From JBDLSO01 sp039799445 (GTDB lineage: Bacteria; Patescibacteriota; Minisyncoccia; Phycocordibacterales; UBA5272), in the NCBI GenBank assembly GCA_039799445.1, contig JBDLSO010000001.1, forward strand, positions 1 through 26,342: a DNA stretch of 26,342 nucleotides. Direction: 5' to 3'. The notes beneath the pieces are model-generated. The model saw nothing but the letters and a program-made list of their open reading frames with translations. It made no database searches and was not told where the DNA came from. The stretch's first letter is position 1; every line of letters starts with the position of its first letter. Shown piece after piece: positions 9,611 through 16,621 of the stretch. Position numbers and translations under genes: made by a program.

Positions 9611-10632
9611 TGCTCGTAGACAAAATAACAATCAAAGTAGAAGCAGGTAGGGGTGGTCCCGGTGTTGTTCGTTGGCGCAAAGAAAAATTCATCGATAGAG
9701 GAGGTCCTTGGGGAGGAAACGGTGGTAAAGGCGGTGACATATATATGCGCGCTATTCGTGATGTATATGCACTTCGTCGTTATGACAACAATCGAACATA
9801 CAGAGCAAAAGATGGTGAATCAGGACATAGCAGATTGATGGACGGTGAGTCCGCACCAGATATAATACTTGATATACCAGTTGGTTCTATTGTATATAAT
9901 CACGAATACAACACGTATACGCGTTTTGATACAGAAGGCGAAGTCAAGCTTATTGTACGTGGGGGCAAGGGTGGATACGGCAATAACCATTTCAAGAGTT
10001 CTACGAATCAAACTCCAATGGAGTCTACTCCCGGAGCTGCTGGTGACTTTGCGACTCTTGATATTGAAGTAGAGATGATTGCCAAAGTTGGTTTTATTGG
10101 GCTACCAAATGCTGGAAAGTCGAGTATATTAAATGAACTTACTCGTGCAAAAGCCAAAACAGCCAATTATGCGTTTACAACACTTGAGCCAAATCTAGGC
10201 GACTTCCATGGTTTCATTCTGGCAGACCTTCCGGGACTCATCGAAGGTGCAGCAGAGGGCAAAGGTCTTGGACATAGATTCCTCAAACATATTAAACGTA
10301 CCGAAATAGTGGTGCACCTAGTGAGTGCAGAGAATGAAGATGTCACAGCAACGTATACTGGTATACGTTCTGAGCTCGGCAAGTATGATGCTGAACTCTT
10401 GGTAAAGCGCGAGATAGTTATATTGTCAAAAAGTGATATGGTCGATGCTACCGAGCTCGCGCAAAAACAAAAAGCATTAGAGAAGGTCTCAAACAATATC
10501 GTACATACCATGTCACTGTACGACAACGAAGCGATAGATAAATTTGCAAAATATCTCCGCAAAATTCTTGAAGATAGTGTTGCAATACCAGAGATTGTAG
10601 CAAATGAACATGTAGGTGACGCTCGGGAATAA
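9610..10632 (+). CDS. obgE: Obg family GTPase
   Basis: Obg is an essential GTPase tied to large ribosomal subunit assembly and growth control. Residues 1-157 form the Gly-rich Obg fold (VEAGRGGPGVVRWRKEKF, GGKGGDIY, GGKGGYGNNHFKSSTNQTP). The G domain follows with the P-loop GLPNAGKSS at 164-172, switch-II DLPGLIEGA from 206, and SKSD at 273-276 in place of the usual NKxD guanine-specificity motif. The 340-residue length leaves no room for the C-terminal OCT domain of some longer Obg proteins. The ATG overlaps the stop of the preceding membrane peptide. A strong hairpin terminator lies 13 bases after the stop, so this is the last gene of the rpoB-obg transcription unit. Confidence 0.95.
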   Translation: MLVDKITIKVEAGRGGPGVVRWRKEKFIDRGGPWGGNGGKGGDIYMRAIRDVYALRRYDNNRTYRAKDGESGHSRLMDGESAPDIILDIPVGSIVYNHEYNTYTRFDTEGEVKLIVRGGKGGYGNNHFKSSTNQTPMESTPGAAGDFATLDIEVEMIAKVGFIGLPNAGKSSILNELTRAKAKTANYAFTTLEPNLGDFHGFILADLPGLIEGAAEGKGLGHRFLKHIKRTEIVVHLVSAENEDVTATYTGIRSELGKYDAELLVKREIVILSKSDMVDATELAQKQKALEKVSNNIVHTMSLYDNEAIDKFAKYLRKILEDSVAIPEIVANEHVGDARE

Positions 10633-10645
10633 TATATATACTAGT

Positions 10646-10684
10646 AGAAAGAGCTGTTATGGGTAATCCATAACAGCTCTTTCT
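10646..10684. terminator. Bidirectional terminator between obg and gatB
   Basis: A perfect 17-bp stem (10646-10662 with 10668-10684, core AAAGAGCTGTTATGG) closes a 5-base loop (GTAAT). The stem ends in A-rich and T-rich flanks on either side, so it can act in both directions. It lies between the convergent stops of obg and gatB. Confidence 0.93.
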
Positions 10685-10703
10685 TTATATACAACTTCCT
10701 GAT

Positions 10704-12110
10704 TTATTTTTTACTAGCAATGATATCCTGAAAGAGTCCAGGATTGCCTGAACCTTTGCTTTCTTTCATTGATTGCCCGACGAAGAACATCAAGAGTTTG
10801 TCATTGCCAGCTACGTACTCTGCCCACTGAGTAGGATTTGCAGCTATAACACTATTCACAATCGCTCCAAGCGCATCAACATCGTTCTTTTGTATCAGGT
10901 TATTCTGCTCTGCGTACGTTCGTGGGTCAATATCGTTTTCAAGTAATATTGGTAGCATATCCTTGACTGCGCGCGAAGAAAGCTCCCCAGATAATGCCAT
11001 CTCTACTAACGTAACATAGTTTTCTATGCTCGGTAATTTGTATGTCGCTTCTTTACGAAGTAACCCAAGTATATCCGAAGTCAAATAGTTTGCAGCCAAT
11101 ACGACAAAATCTGTTTTTTGATTGTGCGATACTTTGTCAAAATATGCTGATATTTCTGTCTCGGACAAAAGTACTTCGATGGTTTCTGATTTGATACCGA
11201 TAGCAGCGAGACGACTGCGTTTCTGATTTGGTAACTCCGGCAAATCTTTTTTCATTTGTTCCAAATCAAACATACTGTGCAAGTATAGCTTTGGTAAATC
11301 AGGATCAGGGAAATAGCGATAATCATGCGAGTTTTCTTTCATGCGCTGACTAAATGTCACCTGCTTATTTTCATCCCAACCGCGTGTCTCTTGTACTATT
11401 TCTGCACCTCTGCCACTATCGAGTAATTCAGTATGTCTTTTGTATTCGTACTCAATACATTTCTCTACTGTTTTGAATGAGTTCAGATTTTTAATTTCGA
11501 CTTTGGTGCCTAGCTTGTTTGGATCTTTTGATACAGAAAAATTAACTTCGACACGCATTTGCCCCATTTCCATATTGGCATCAGATGCATCAAGTGCGCG
11601 CAGTATCATTTGAAGCTCACGCCCAAAACGACCAGCCTGCTCGGCGCTATGTATACACGCCTCGGTCACCAACTCCATCAGAGGTACTCCCGCACGATTA
11701 AAATCGACAAGAGTGAAAGGTCCCTGATCGTGTAGCGATTTTGCCGTATCTTCTTCCAAATGCACTCGAGTGATATCTACTCCAGATAGATTGCCTCCAG
11801 AGACAATAGGGAATTTGTATTGACTGATTTGATAGCCCTTTGGAATATCTGGGTAAAAATAATTTTTTCGATCAAACTCTGTAAAATCTGCTATATCTGC
11901 ACCGAGTGCAAGTCCTACTTGTACTACTTTTCGTATTGCCTCAAGATTGGCAACGGGCAACGTACCAGGTTCTGCCATACATACTGGGCAAATGAGTGTA
12001 TTTGGTGCTGCGTTATAAGGGTCATTTGCACAACCACACCACATTTTTGATTTAGTTTTAAGCTCGGCATGTATTTCAAGTCCGATAGTTATTTTGTATT
12101 CAGTACTCAT
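10704..12110 (-). CDS. gatB: Asp-tRNA(Asn)/Glu-tRNA(Gln) amidotransferase subunit B
   Basis: GatB is the kinase/tRNA-binding subunit of GatCAB, which converts misacylated Glu-tRNA(Gln) (and often Asp-tRNA(Asn)) to the correct amide form. The N-terminus has the GatB signature (ITIGLEIHAELKT) and zinc ligands C25, C27, C41 and C44 (WCGCAND...ICPVCMAEPG). Conserved blocks KNYFYPDIPKGYQISQ, FNRAGVPLMELVTE and KNLNSFK, and the C-terminal YqeY-like tail, are present. I placed the start at 12110 (468 aa), since the 16 upstream in-frame residues are not GatB-like and an extended -10 (TGCTATACT) lies 6 bases before this ATG. gatA and gatC are not in the window. With gltX at 21566, this implies a non-discriminating GluRS pathway (inference). 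Confidence 0.96.
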   Translation of the reverse strand: MSTEYKITIGLEIHAELKTKSKMWCGCANDPYNAAPNTLICPVCMAEPGTLPVANLEAIRKVVQVGLALGADIADFTEFDRKNYFYPDIPKGYQISQYKFPIVSGGNLSGVDITRVHLEEDTAKSLHDQGPFTLVDFNRAGVPLMELVTEACIHSAEQAGRFGRELQMILRALDASDANMEMGQMRVEVNFSVSKDPNKLGTKVEIKNLNSFKTVEKCIEYEYKRHTELLDSGRGAEIVQETRGWDENKQVTFSQRMKENSHDYRYFPDPDLPKLYLHSMFDLEQMKKDLPELPNQKRSRLAAIGIKSETIEVLLSETEISAYFDKVSHNQKTDFVVLAANYLTSDILGLLRKEATYKLPSIENYVTLVEMALSGELSSRAVKDMLPILLENDIDPRTYAEQNNLIQKNDVDALGAIVNSVIAANPTQWAEYVAGNDKLLMFFVGQSMKESKGSGNPGLFQDIIASKK

Positions 12111-12116
12111 GTATAC

Positions 12117-12125
12117 AGTATAGCA
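12117..12125 (-). promoter_or_regulatory. Extended -10 promoter of gatB (predicted leaderless)
   Basis: On the minus strand TGCTATACT occupies 12125-12117, with exactly 6 bases before the gatB ATG at 12110. Initiation about 7 bases below the -10 would place the 5' end at the start codon. No good -35 hexamer is visible at 16-18 bases spacing. Confidence 0.7.
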
Positions 12126-12149
12126 TTTCAGATAGTTTTTTACAGCCCT

Positions 12150-12177
12150 TTGATACATGAAAAAACTACGCTATACT
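12150..12177 (+). promoter_or_regulatory. Promoter of gap
   Basis: TTGATA (12150-12155), a 16-base spacer and TATACT (12172-12177) form a near-consensus sigma-70 promoter. The gap ATG lies 22 bases after the -10, giving a leader of about 15 bases. This promoter is back to back with that of gatB. Confidence 0.7.
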
Positions 12178-12199
12178 ATACGGTATAAATATATATTAT

Positions 12200-13243
12200 A
12201 TGGAACAACAGAAAAAAATTCGTGTCGCAATAAATGGTTTTGGCCGCATCGGAAGAGCTTTCTTTCGTATCGCACAGAATCATCCAGAGCTTGAAATAGT
12301 AGCACTCAATGACCTTGGAGATATCAAAAATCTAGCATATTTACTCAAACACGATACAGTATACAAAACAGCAGAGTTTTCGGTAGAAGCAATTGAAGGA
12401 GAAAAGGCTTCAATACGAGTAAATGGTCGTGACATTCGTTTCATAAGTCAACGCGAGCCGACATTACTTCCTTGGAACGAGCTTGATATAGATGTTGTTA
12501 TCGAGTGCACTGGACTTTTCACTGCATATGACAAAGCACAAGTACATATAAATGCTGGTGCAAAACGAGTTGTTATCTCGGCACCTGCCAAGGAGGGGGA
12601 TGATACTACTGTGCATGGCGAAACAATACTTATGGGAGTGAACGAAGACAAGTTTGGTACTTGCCAGATAACTTCAAACGCTTCTTGCACGACAAACGCT
12701 GCAAGTCCACTTATTGGTATACTCGATGCTGCTGTTGGTGTTGAAAAGGCAGTACTCTCTACCACGCACGCATATACTGCATCGCAGTCAATAGTAGACG
12801 GACCCAACAAAAAAGATTTCAGAGAGGGGAGAGCAGCTGCACAAAATATAGTACCATCGTCAACTGGTGCAGCTATTGCAGTCACCAAAGCATATCCGTC
12901 GTTGATTGGGCTATTTGACGGTATCTCGCTACGTGTCCCTGTACCAGCTGGATCTATTGTCGATGTAACCTTCATCTCAAAGAGACCAACTTCAAAAGAA
13001 GAGATTAATGATATTTTAATGAAGGCGTCGCAGTCGGCAGAATGGAAACACATTTTTGGTGCAACATATGAGCCGCTTGTGTCTAGCGATATTCAAGGTG
13101 CAGATAAAGCATCTATCGCAGATCTTGAAATGACTCGCGTTGTTGGTGGTAACTTGGTAAAAGTACTCGCATGGTATGACAATGAATATTCATATACGCA
13201 TACACTTGTAGCACATGCTATTAAGACAGGGCAAAGTATTTAG
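12200..13243 (+). CDS. gap: Glyceraldehyde-3-phosphate dehydrogenase
   Basis: GAPDH catalyses phosphorylating oxidation of glyceraldehyde-3-phosphate with NAD in lower glycolysis. The N-terminal Rossmann motif is INGFGRIGR (11-19), and ALND at 36-39 provides the Asp typical of NAD-preferring enzymes. The catalytic Cys is C163 in SNASCTTN and its partner His is H190 in TTHAYTASQ. The substrate-binding PSSTGAA segment and the C-terminal WYDNEYSY are intact. The 347-residue length is slightly long for the family. The gene stands alone, with a divergent promoter upstream and a strong terminator 46 bases beyond its TAG stop. The stop codon itself sits in a short perfect inverted repeat (13236-13261). 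Confidence 0.97.
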   Translation: MEQQKKIRVAINGFGRIGRAFFRIAQNHPELEIVALNDLGDIKNLAYLLKHDTVYKTAEFSVEAIEGEKASIRVNGRDIRFISQREPTLLPWNELDIDVVIECTGLFTAYDKAQVHINAGAKRVVISAPAKEGDDTTVHGETILMGVNEDKFGTCQITSNASCTTNAASPLIGILDAAVGVEKAVLSTTHAYTASQSIVDGPNKKDFREGRAAAQNIVPSSTGAAIAVTKAYPSLIGLFDGISLRVPVPAGSIVDVTFISKRPTSKEEINDILMKASQSAEWKHIFGATYEPLVSSDIQGADKASIADLEMTRVVGGNLVKVLAWYDNEYSYTHTLVAHAIKTGQSI

Positions 13244-13261
13244 TTGCAAACAACTAAATAC
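13236..13261 (+). repeat. Perfect 11-bp inverted repeat spanning the gap stop codon
   Basis: GTATTTAGTTG (13236-13246) and its exact complement (13251-13261) flank a 4-base CAAA loop. The gap TAG stop is inside the left arm. There is no T-run after it, so it is not a standard terminator; the true terminator follows about 30 bases on. It may protect the 3' end or have no function. Confidence 0.7.
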
Positions 13262-13288
13262 CGAATAGGGGATGTAGAATTTTGAATT

Positions 13289-13320
13289 AAAGAGCGGCGC
13301 ACTTCGTGCGCCGTTCTTTT
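13289..13320 (+). terminator. Terminator of gap
   Basis: A GC-rich stem (AAAGAGCGGCGCAC paired with GTGCGCCGTTCTTT, one G-T pair) around a tiny TTC loop is followed by a short T-run. It is placed after gap and before the convergent minus-strand unit. Confidence 0.88.
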
Positions 13321-13342
13321 GCTCACATATCAAATAAAAGAA

Positions 13343-13378
13343 AACCCACCCATGAGGACGGATTTCCTCGGGTGGGTT
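13343..13378 (-). terminator. Terminator of the minus-strand small gene
   Basis: The 9-bp outer stem AACCCACCC/GGGTGGGTT continues into an inner 5-bp stem (GAGGA/TCCTC). Read on the minus strand it is followed by a T-rich run (13342 down to about 13330), better than the plus-strand flank. It overlaps the TAA stop of the minus-strand frame at 13377-13379, so it most likely ends that transcript. Confidence 0.82.
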
Positions 13379-13598
13379 ATTTTGGTGCAAGATTTTCTCT
13401 CACTACATTTTTGATGTATTTAGTTAGACTGAAGCAGAACAGAAGTGCACACAACGCTGCTATTACTTCATCTCCATCTGAGGCAGAAAGTGCCATAAAG
13501 CAACAATACCATGCTGCTAGCGTTGCCCACACAGATGAGCTTTCCCATAGCACTTTCTGCAAGTGCAAAATTTTCTTCATTTTTTTTCCCCGAACCAT
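13377..13598 (-). CDS. Small predicted membrane protein (66-73 aa), unknown function
   Basis: This minus-strand frame encodes 73 residues from the ATG at 13598, or 66 from the Met at 13580 (MKKILHLQKV), which has a GGGG run 7 bases upstream. It has a basic N-terminus, two hydrophobic stretches (about 24-40, VWATLAAWYCCFMALSA, and 45-60, AALCALLFCFSL) split by an acidic SDGDE turn, and a basic C-terminus: a two-helix hairpin topology. I recognise no family. Independent support comes from a consensus promoter immediately upstream on the same strand (13629-13657) and a terminator overlapping the stop. The alternative is that this unit makes a structured non-coding RNA; an 11-bp inverted repeat (13483-13493 with 13550-13560) lies inside it. 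Confidence 0.55.
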   Translation of the reverse strand: MVRGKKMKKILHLQKVLWESSSVWATLAAWYCCFMALSASDGDEVIAALCALLFCFSLTKYIKNVVRENLAPK

Positions 13599-13628
13599 TG
13601 GGTCACACGATATGAACCCTTCTGTAAT

Positions 13629-13657
13629 AGTATATCACTTATATATACTATTGTCAA
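13629..13657 (-). promoter_or_regulatory. Consensus sigma-70 promoter on the minus strand
   Basis: Read on the minus strand: TTGACA (13657-13652), a 17-base spacer, then TATACT (13634-13629). The -35 and spacer match the textbook consensus exactly and the -10 differs at one base (TATAAT). It is the best -35/-10 pair I found in this window. Predicted initiation is near 13622, about 24 bases before the first ATG of the small gene. Confidence 0.85.
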
Positions 13658-13689
13658 GTCTTTTCTCTTACACTTATACAGAGTACACT
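13651..13689 (+). promoter_or_regulatory. Promoter region of rpiB
   Basis: Two options overlap. TTGTCA (13651-13656), an 18-base spacer and TATACA (13675-13680) would give a leader of about 9 bases. TACACT (13684-13689), 6 bases before the ATG, would give a leaderless mRNA. The -35 element overlaps that of the divergent minus-strand promoter, so the two could compete for polymerase. Confidence 0.55.
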
Positions 13690-13695
13690 ATATAC

Positions 13696-14157
13696 ATGAA
13701 TATATATATTTCTTCCGACCATGCAGGCTTTGAACTCAAAAATACACTTGTAGATTTCATTTCATCACTTGGACACACACCGATAGATATGGGACCAGAG
13801 ACACTTATTGAAAGTGACGACTATCCAGATCTCATTGCACCACTTGCTGCACATATCTCAAAAAAAGCCTCTCAAGGCGTACACGAGTTTGGTATCATTT
13901 TGGGTGGCTCTGGACAAGGAGAGGCTATGGTCGCCAACAGATTTGCTGGCGTGCGTGCGGGGGTGCTCAGTTGTGATACATTAGAGCTAGTTGTGCTGTT
14001 GAGAGAACACAATGACGCCAATATTTTGTCACTTGGTGCACGCTTTATTTCAGAAGAGACAGCCAAACGAGCAGTACAATTATTTATAGAAACTCCTTTT
14101 TCTCATGACGAGAGACATACGAGACGTATCAAAGAGATAGATATGGAGTGTGCCTAA
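13696..14157 (+). CDS. rpiB: Ribose-5-phosphate isomerase B (RpiB/LacA/LacB family)
   Basis: RpiB interconverts ribulose-5-phosphate and ribose-5-phosphate in the pentose phosphate pathway. The start MNIYISSDHAGFELK carries the family D8-H9. The active-site loop is GGSGQGEAMVANR (70-82): the catalytic Cys of the E. coli type is Gly here and a Glu (E76) follows, as in the mycobacterial GGSGNGE type where Glu acts as the base. HNDANILSLGAR is also conserved. The length of 153 residues is typical. The frame is open for another 130 codons upstream (to 13306), but that stretch runs antisense to the small minus-strand gene and is not RpiB-like, so the ATG at 13696 is the start. Rpe-like and transketolase genes follow. 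Confidence 0.95.
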   Translation: MNIYISSDHAGFELKNTLVDFISSLGHTPIDMGPETLIESDDYPDLIAPLAAHISKKASQGVHEFGIILGGSGQGEAMVANRFAGVRAGVLSCDTLELVVLLREHNDANILSLGARFISEETAKRAVQLFIETPFSHDERHTRRIKEIDMECA

Positions 14158-14175
14158 TCCTTTTGTGCGAATTTT

Positions 14176-14204
14176 TTGAAATTGATTGTTCTCGGGAATA
14201 GAAT
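14176..14204 (+). promoter_or_regulatory. Promoter upstream of the Rpe-like gene
   Basis: TTGAAA (14176-14181), a 17-base spacer and TAGAAT (14199-14204) predict initiation near 14211. This is downstream of the in-frame start codons at 14186 and 14207, and so favours translation from the ATG at 14282 with a leader of about 70 bases. Confidence 0.55.
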
Positions 14205-14281
14205 GCATGCAAACCCTACTACAAACAAACAATGACTCTATATTCTTTACAAAATACTACTTACTAGATTGTCCAATACAT

Positions 14282-14995
14282 ATGGAAGAACATACTACAT
14301 ACAATAAAATAGAATTTATACCAGCAGTACTTACTACTGACTTCCTGAAAATAAGCGAACTCGTATTACGTACTGGTAAAGCTAGCAAATGGATACAAAT
14401 AGATATATGCGATGGTGTATTTGTATCGACAGAAACCTGGCCATATGTACGTAAAGTACTACCAGTATTCAATGATGATTTTGAGCTGCCGAGTTGGGAC
14501 ACAATGAATTACGAAGCGGATTTGATGATTGCGAATCCAAGCCAGCATATAGACAATCTCAAAAATATAGGATTTAGTCGCGCGGTGATACATATAGGAA
14601 GTGAATCGGTAGCAAATCTACTGATTGCTGCTACGAAGCTTACTTCATATGATATTGAAGTTGGTGTGGGTATCAGTGTACATTCAGAACAATCCGAAGC
14701 TATAGAATTTTTGAAATCACTTGTTGATACAAATATCCCTCACTATATACAGATAATGGGAATAGAGAACCTAGGCGTGCAAGGACAGCCATTTTCAGAC
14801 CAATGCACAAAGCTCGTAGATACATACAAATCACTGTACCCAAACACTGTTATACAGATAGATGGCGCTGTGAACGAAAGCAATATCAAAGAGTTATATG
14901 ACGCTGGCGCAGATAGTTTTGTGCTTGGTTCATACCTATCGGGCTATGGAAGTGTATCCGATAAAATACAGACGCTAAAAAATTTGCTATACTAA
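14282..14995 (+). CDS. rpe: Ribulose-phosphate 3-epimerase-like protein, divergent active site
   Basis: The protein is a 237-residue TIM barrel of the Rpe family, which interconverts ribulose- and xylulose-5-phosphate using a bound metal. Family blocks are IEFIPAVLTTDF at the N-terminus, WIQIDICDGVFV (38-48), ADLMIANP (79-86), and IQIDGAVNESNI with GADSFVLGSYL at the phosphate-binding end. Of the four metal ligands known in Rpe (His34, Asp36, His67 and Asp177 in E. coli), the two His are replaced by Q39 and D80 while both Asp remain (D41, D194); the active-site Ser is Ala15. Epimerase activity is therefore uncertain. The start at 14282 puts the barrel's first strand near the N-terminus; upstream in-frame codons (14186 TTG, 14207 ATG) add non-homologous residues. 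Its last codons contain the promoter of the next gene. Confidence 0.8.
   Translation: MEEHTTYNKIEFIPAVLTTDFLKISELVLRTGKASKWIQIDICDGVFVSTETWPYVRKVLPVFNDDFELPSWDTMNYEADLMIANPSQHIDNLKNIGFSRAVIHIGSESVANLLIAATKLTSYDIEVGVGISVHSEQSEAIEFLKSLVDTNIPHYIQIMGIENLGVQGQPFSDQCTKLVDTYKSLYPNTVIQIDGAVNESNIKELYDAGADSFVLGSYLSGYGSVSDKIQTLKNLLY
14985..14993 (+). promoter_or_regulatory. Extended -10 promoter of the transketolase N-terminal gene
   Basis: TGCTATACT lies inside the last codons of the Rpe-like gene, with 6 bases before the ATG at 15000. It predicts a leaderless transcript. No convincing -35 is visible, as expected for an extended -10 promoter. Confidence 0.7.
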
Positions 14996-14999
14996 TACT

Positions 15000-15857
15000 A
15001 TGTTATTACCAGAAAAAGAATTATACATCACCGATAAAGCGTCACAGATACGTCAATCAATTATTGAAATGCTAGTTGAGGCAAAGTCAGGCCACACGGC
15101 AGGACCACTCGGTATGGCAGATGTGTTTGCGACATTATATTTTGATGTATTAAAGCATAAACCAACAGATCCAACTTGGTCAGAACGTGATCGAGTCATT
15201 TTGTCCAATGGACATATTTGCCCGGTTCTATATGCAACTATGGCACATAGTGGTTATTTTGATACATCTGAATTGCTTACATTACGCAAATTTGGGAGCA
15301 GGCTTCAAGGTCATCCACATCGCGAATGGCTACCAATGCTTGAAACATCGAGTGGGCCACTAGGGAGCGGACTTTCTCAAGCGATTGGTATGGCTCTCGC
15401 CGAGAGGATAGACAATGGACGTAGTAGTGATAAAAAGTTCTATTGTTTTATGGGAGATGGTGAACTCAACGAAGGTCAGGTTTGGGAAGCTTTTATGCAG
15501 GGAGGAAAAGAGAAGTTGCAAAATCTTACTGTTATTATAGACAGAAACAATATACAAATAGATGGATTCACAGAGGATATAATGCCACTTGAACCCCTCA
15601 AAGATAAATTCGAAAGTTTTGGCTGGCATGTAATAGAAGTAGATGGTCACAATATTGATGATATACAAAGGGGTTTTCGTACCGCACATGCAGTCTTTGA
15701 AAAACCGTCAATACTACTAGCTCATACTATACCAGGCAAAGGGGTAGAGGAATTCCAGAAAAATTATAAATGGCATGGTATGCCACCAAACAAAGAACAG
15801 GGAGCATTGGCATTGCAGGAATTACGAAGTATGAACGGAATCTTAGATATCGACTAA
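15000..15857 (+). CDS. tkt: Transketolase, N-terminal subunit
   Basis: This is the thiamine-diphosphate-binding (Pyr-partner, PP) half of a split transketolase, which moves two-carbon units between sugar phosphates. Visible residues are H32 in KSGHTAGPLGMAD, SNGHICP (69-75), H105 in GHPHR, GSGLSQAIGMALAER, and the diphosphate/Mg motif GDGELNEG starting at 152 and ending with NN at 183-184. Its 285 residues match stand-alone transketolase A subunits of archaea and many CPR bacteria. The partner half starts 768 bases downstream at 16626, after two small exported proteins. Such halves are normally adjacent, so the intervening genes are noteworthy. Confidence 0.95.
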   Translation: MLLPEKELYITDKASQIRQSIIEMLVEAKSGHTAGPLGMADVFATLYFDVLKHKPTDPTWSERDRVILSNGHICPVLYATMAHSGYFDTSELLTLRKFGSRLQGHPHREWLPMLETSSGPLGSGLSQAIGMALAERIDNGRSSDKKFYCFMGDGELNEGQVWEAFMQGGKEKLQNLTVIIDRNNIQIDGFTEDIMPLEPLKDKFESFGWHVIEVDGHNIDDIQRGFRTAHAVFEKPSILLAHTIPGKGVEEFQKNYKWHGMPPNKEQGALALQELRSMNGILDID

Positions 15858-15913
15858 ATACTGCAACTATATTATACTAATACATATACATTAGAATATA
15901 CATTATTTACAAT

Positions 15914-16162
15914 ATGAAAAATAAAAATATAATAAAAAACTCACTCATTATACTCTTTGCGCTTGTGTTATTGGCTGCCTTTCTATATTCAAAACTAGCA
16001 GAAAATGCAACTATCACAAAAACGCCTTCTTCAGACGCACGCACAGATATAAGTACAGCACCTGTATCAAATGATATAGCAGCGCCAAGCACACCAAGTT
16101 CTGATGTACTGACTCCAAAACTTAATTCAGGAACAACTCTTCCAGAACCAAAAAGAAATTAA
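15914..16162 (+). CDS. Small membrane-anchored protein with Ser/Thr/Pro-rich tail
   Basis: This is an 82-residue protein of unknown family. A basic start (MKNKNIIKN) precedes one hydrophobic helix (about residues 10-25, SLIILFALVLLAAFLY). The rest is low-complexity, rich in Ser, Thr, Pro and Asp, without Cys. It is predicted to be anchored by its N-terminus with a flexible tail outside the membrane. It starts 56 bases after the transketolase N-subunit, the largest gap in this operon before gltX; a TATACT at 15873-15878 in that gap could add a promoter. The next gene begins 3 bases after its stop. Confidence 0.65.
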   Translation: MKNKNIIKNSLIILFALVLLAAFLYSKLAENATITKTPSSDARTDISTAPVSNDIAAPSTPSSDVLTPKLNSGTTLPEPKRN

Positions 16163-16165
16163 TAT

Positions 16166-16621
16166 ATGAGATTATTTTCAGTGATCAATATAATAGTTGC
16201 AACTGGGCTTATTGGTGCATTTCTATTCGTAGGTCTCCCAGAAATTGCAAAAATTCATCCAGGTAGTCCAAATACTCATGCGAATACAAAAGTAAATGTA
16301 GAACAAAATGTACCAGAAGTAGCTAGCGAGGAACAAATTTTACTAGATAAATGCAACAGCTATGCGGCTTCGCAAGCATTTGCAAATACCACTGAGCTCA
16401 ATAACTTCATCGCTAGTTGCATAGCAGGAAATGAAACTGCAAAAATAAATGTGATACAAGCACCGTCTAACACTACTGACGTGGCTACATCAAGCATCAG
16501 TTCACCTCGTTTGTCTGCACAAGAATTGCAAGTGAAGTGTAATGAATTTATGTCCAGAGCAAAATTCGAATCAGAGAATGCAGCTGCAGCATTTCTTACA
16601 AATTGTTTAGCAGGAAAATAA
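16166..16621 (+). CDS. Exported protein with duplicated two-cysteine repeat
   Basis: This 151-residue protein has an N-terminal hydrophobic segment (residues 4-24, FSVINIIVATGLIGAFLFVG) serving as anchor or signal. A linker follows, then two homologous ~34-residue units at 56-89 and 118-151. Each has the pattern KCN, an aromatic residue two or three positions on, F, F, then C-[IL]-A-G, with the two Cys exactly 22 residues apart (C63/C85 and C125/C147). Ten of 34 aligned positions are identical. This suggests a small helical module duplicated and held by one disulfide per copy outside the cytoplasm (inference). I recognise no named family. It lies 3 bases after the previous small gene and 4 bases before the transketolase C-subunit. 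Confidence 0.75.
   Translation: MRLFSVINIIVATGLIGAFLFVGLPEIAKIHPGSPNTHANTKVNVEQNVPEVASEEQILLDKCNSYAASQAFANTTELNNFIASCIAGNETAKINVIQAPSNTTDVATSSISSPRLSAQELQVKCNEFMSRAKFESENAAAAFLTNCLAGK

Noticed and set aside
12448..13053. Long minus-strand frame (201 residues) inside gap
   Set aside because: It is antisense to strongly conserved GAPDH sequence, has no promoter or family resemblance, and arises from codon bias.
13343..13378. Resemblance of the GAGGAAATCCG segment to the RNase P RNA P4 region
   Set aside because: Only about ten bases are similar, the segment sits inside a terminator hairpin, and the partner strand and the rest of the RNase P core are absent.
13306..13695. 130-residue upstream extension of rpiB
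   Set aside because: It is not RpiB-like, crosses a terminator and the divergent promoter region, and runs antisense to the minus-strand unit; the ATG at 13696 gives the canonical N-terminus.
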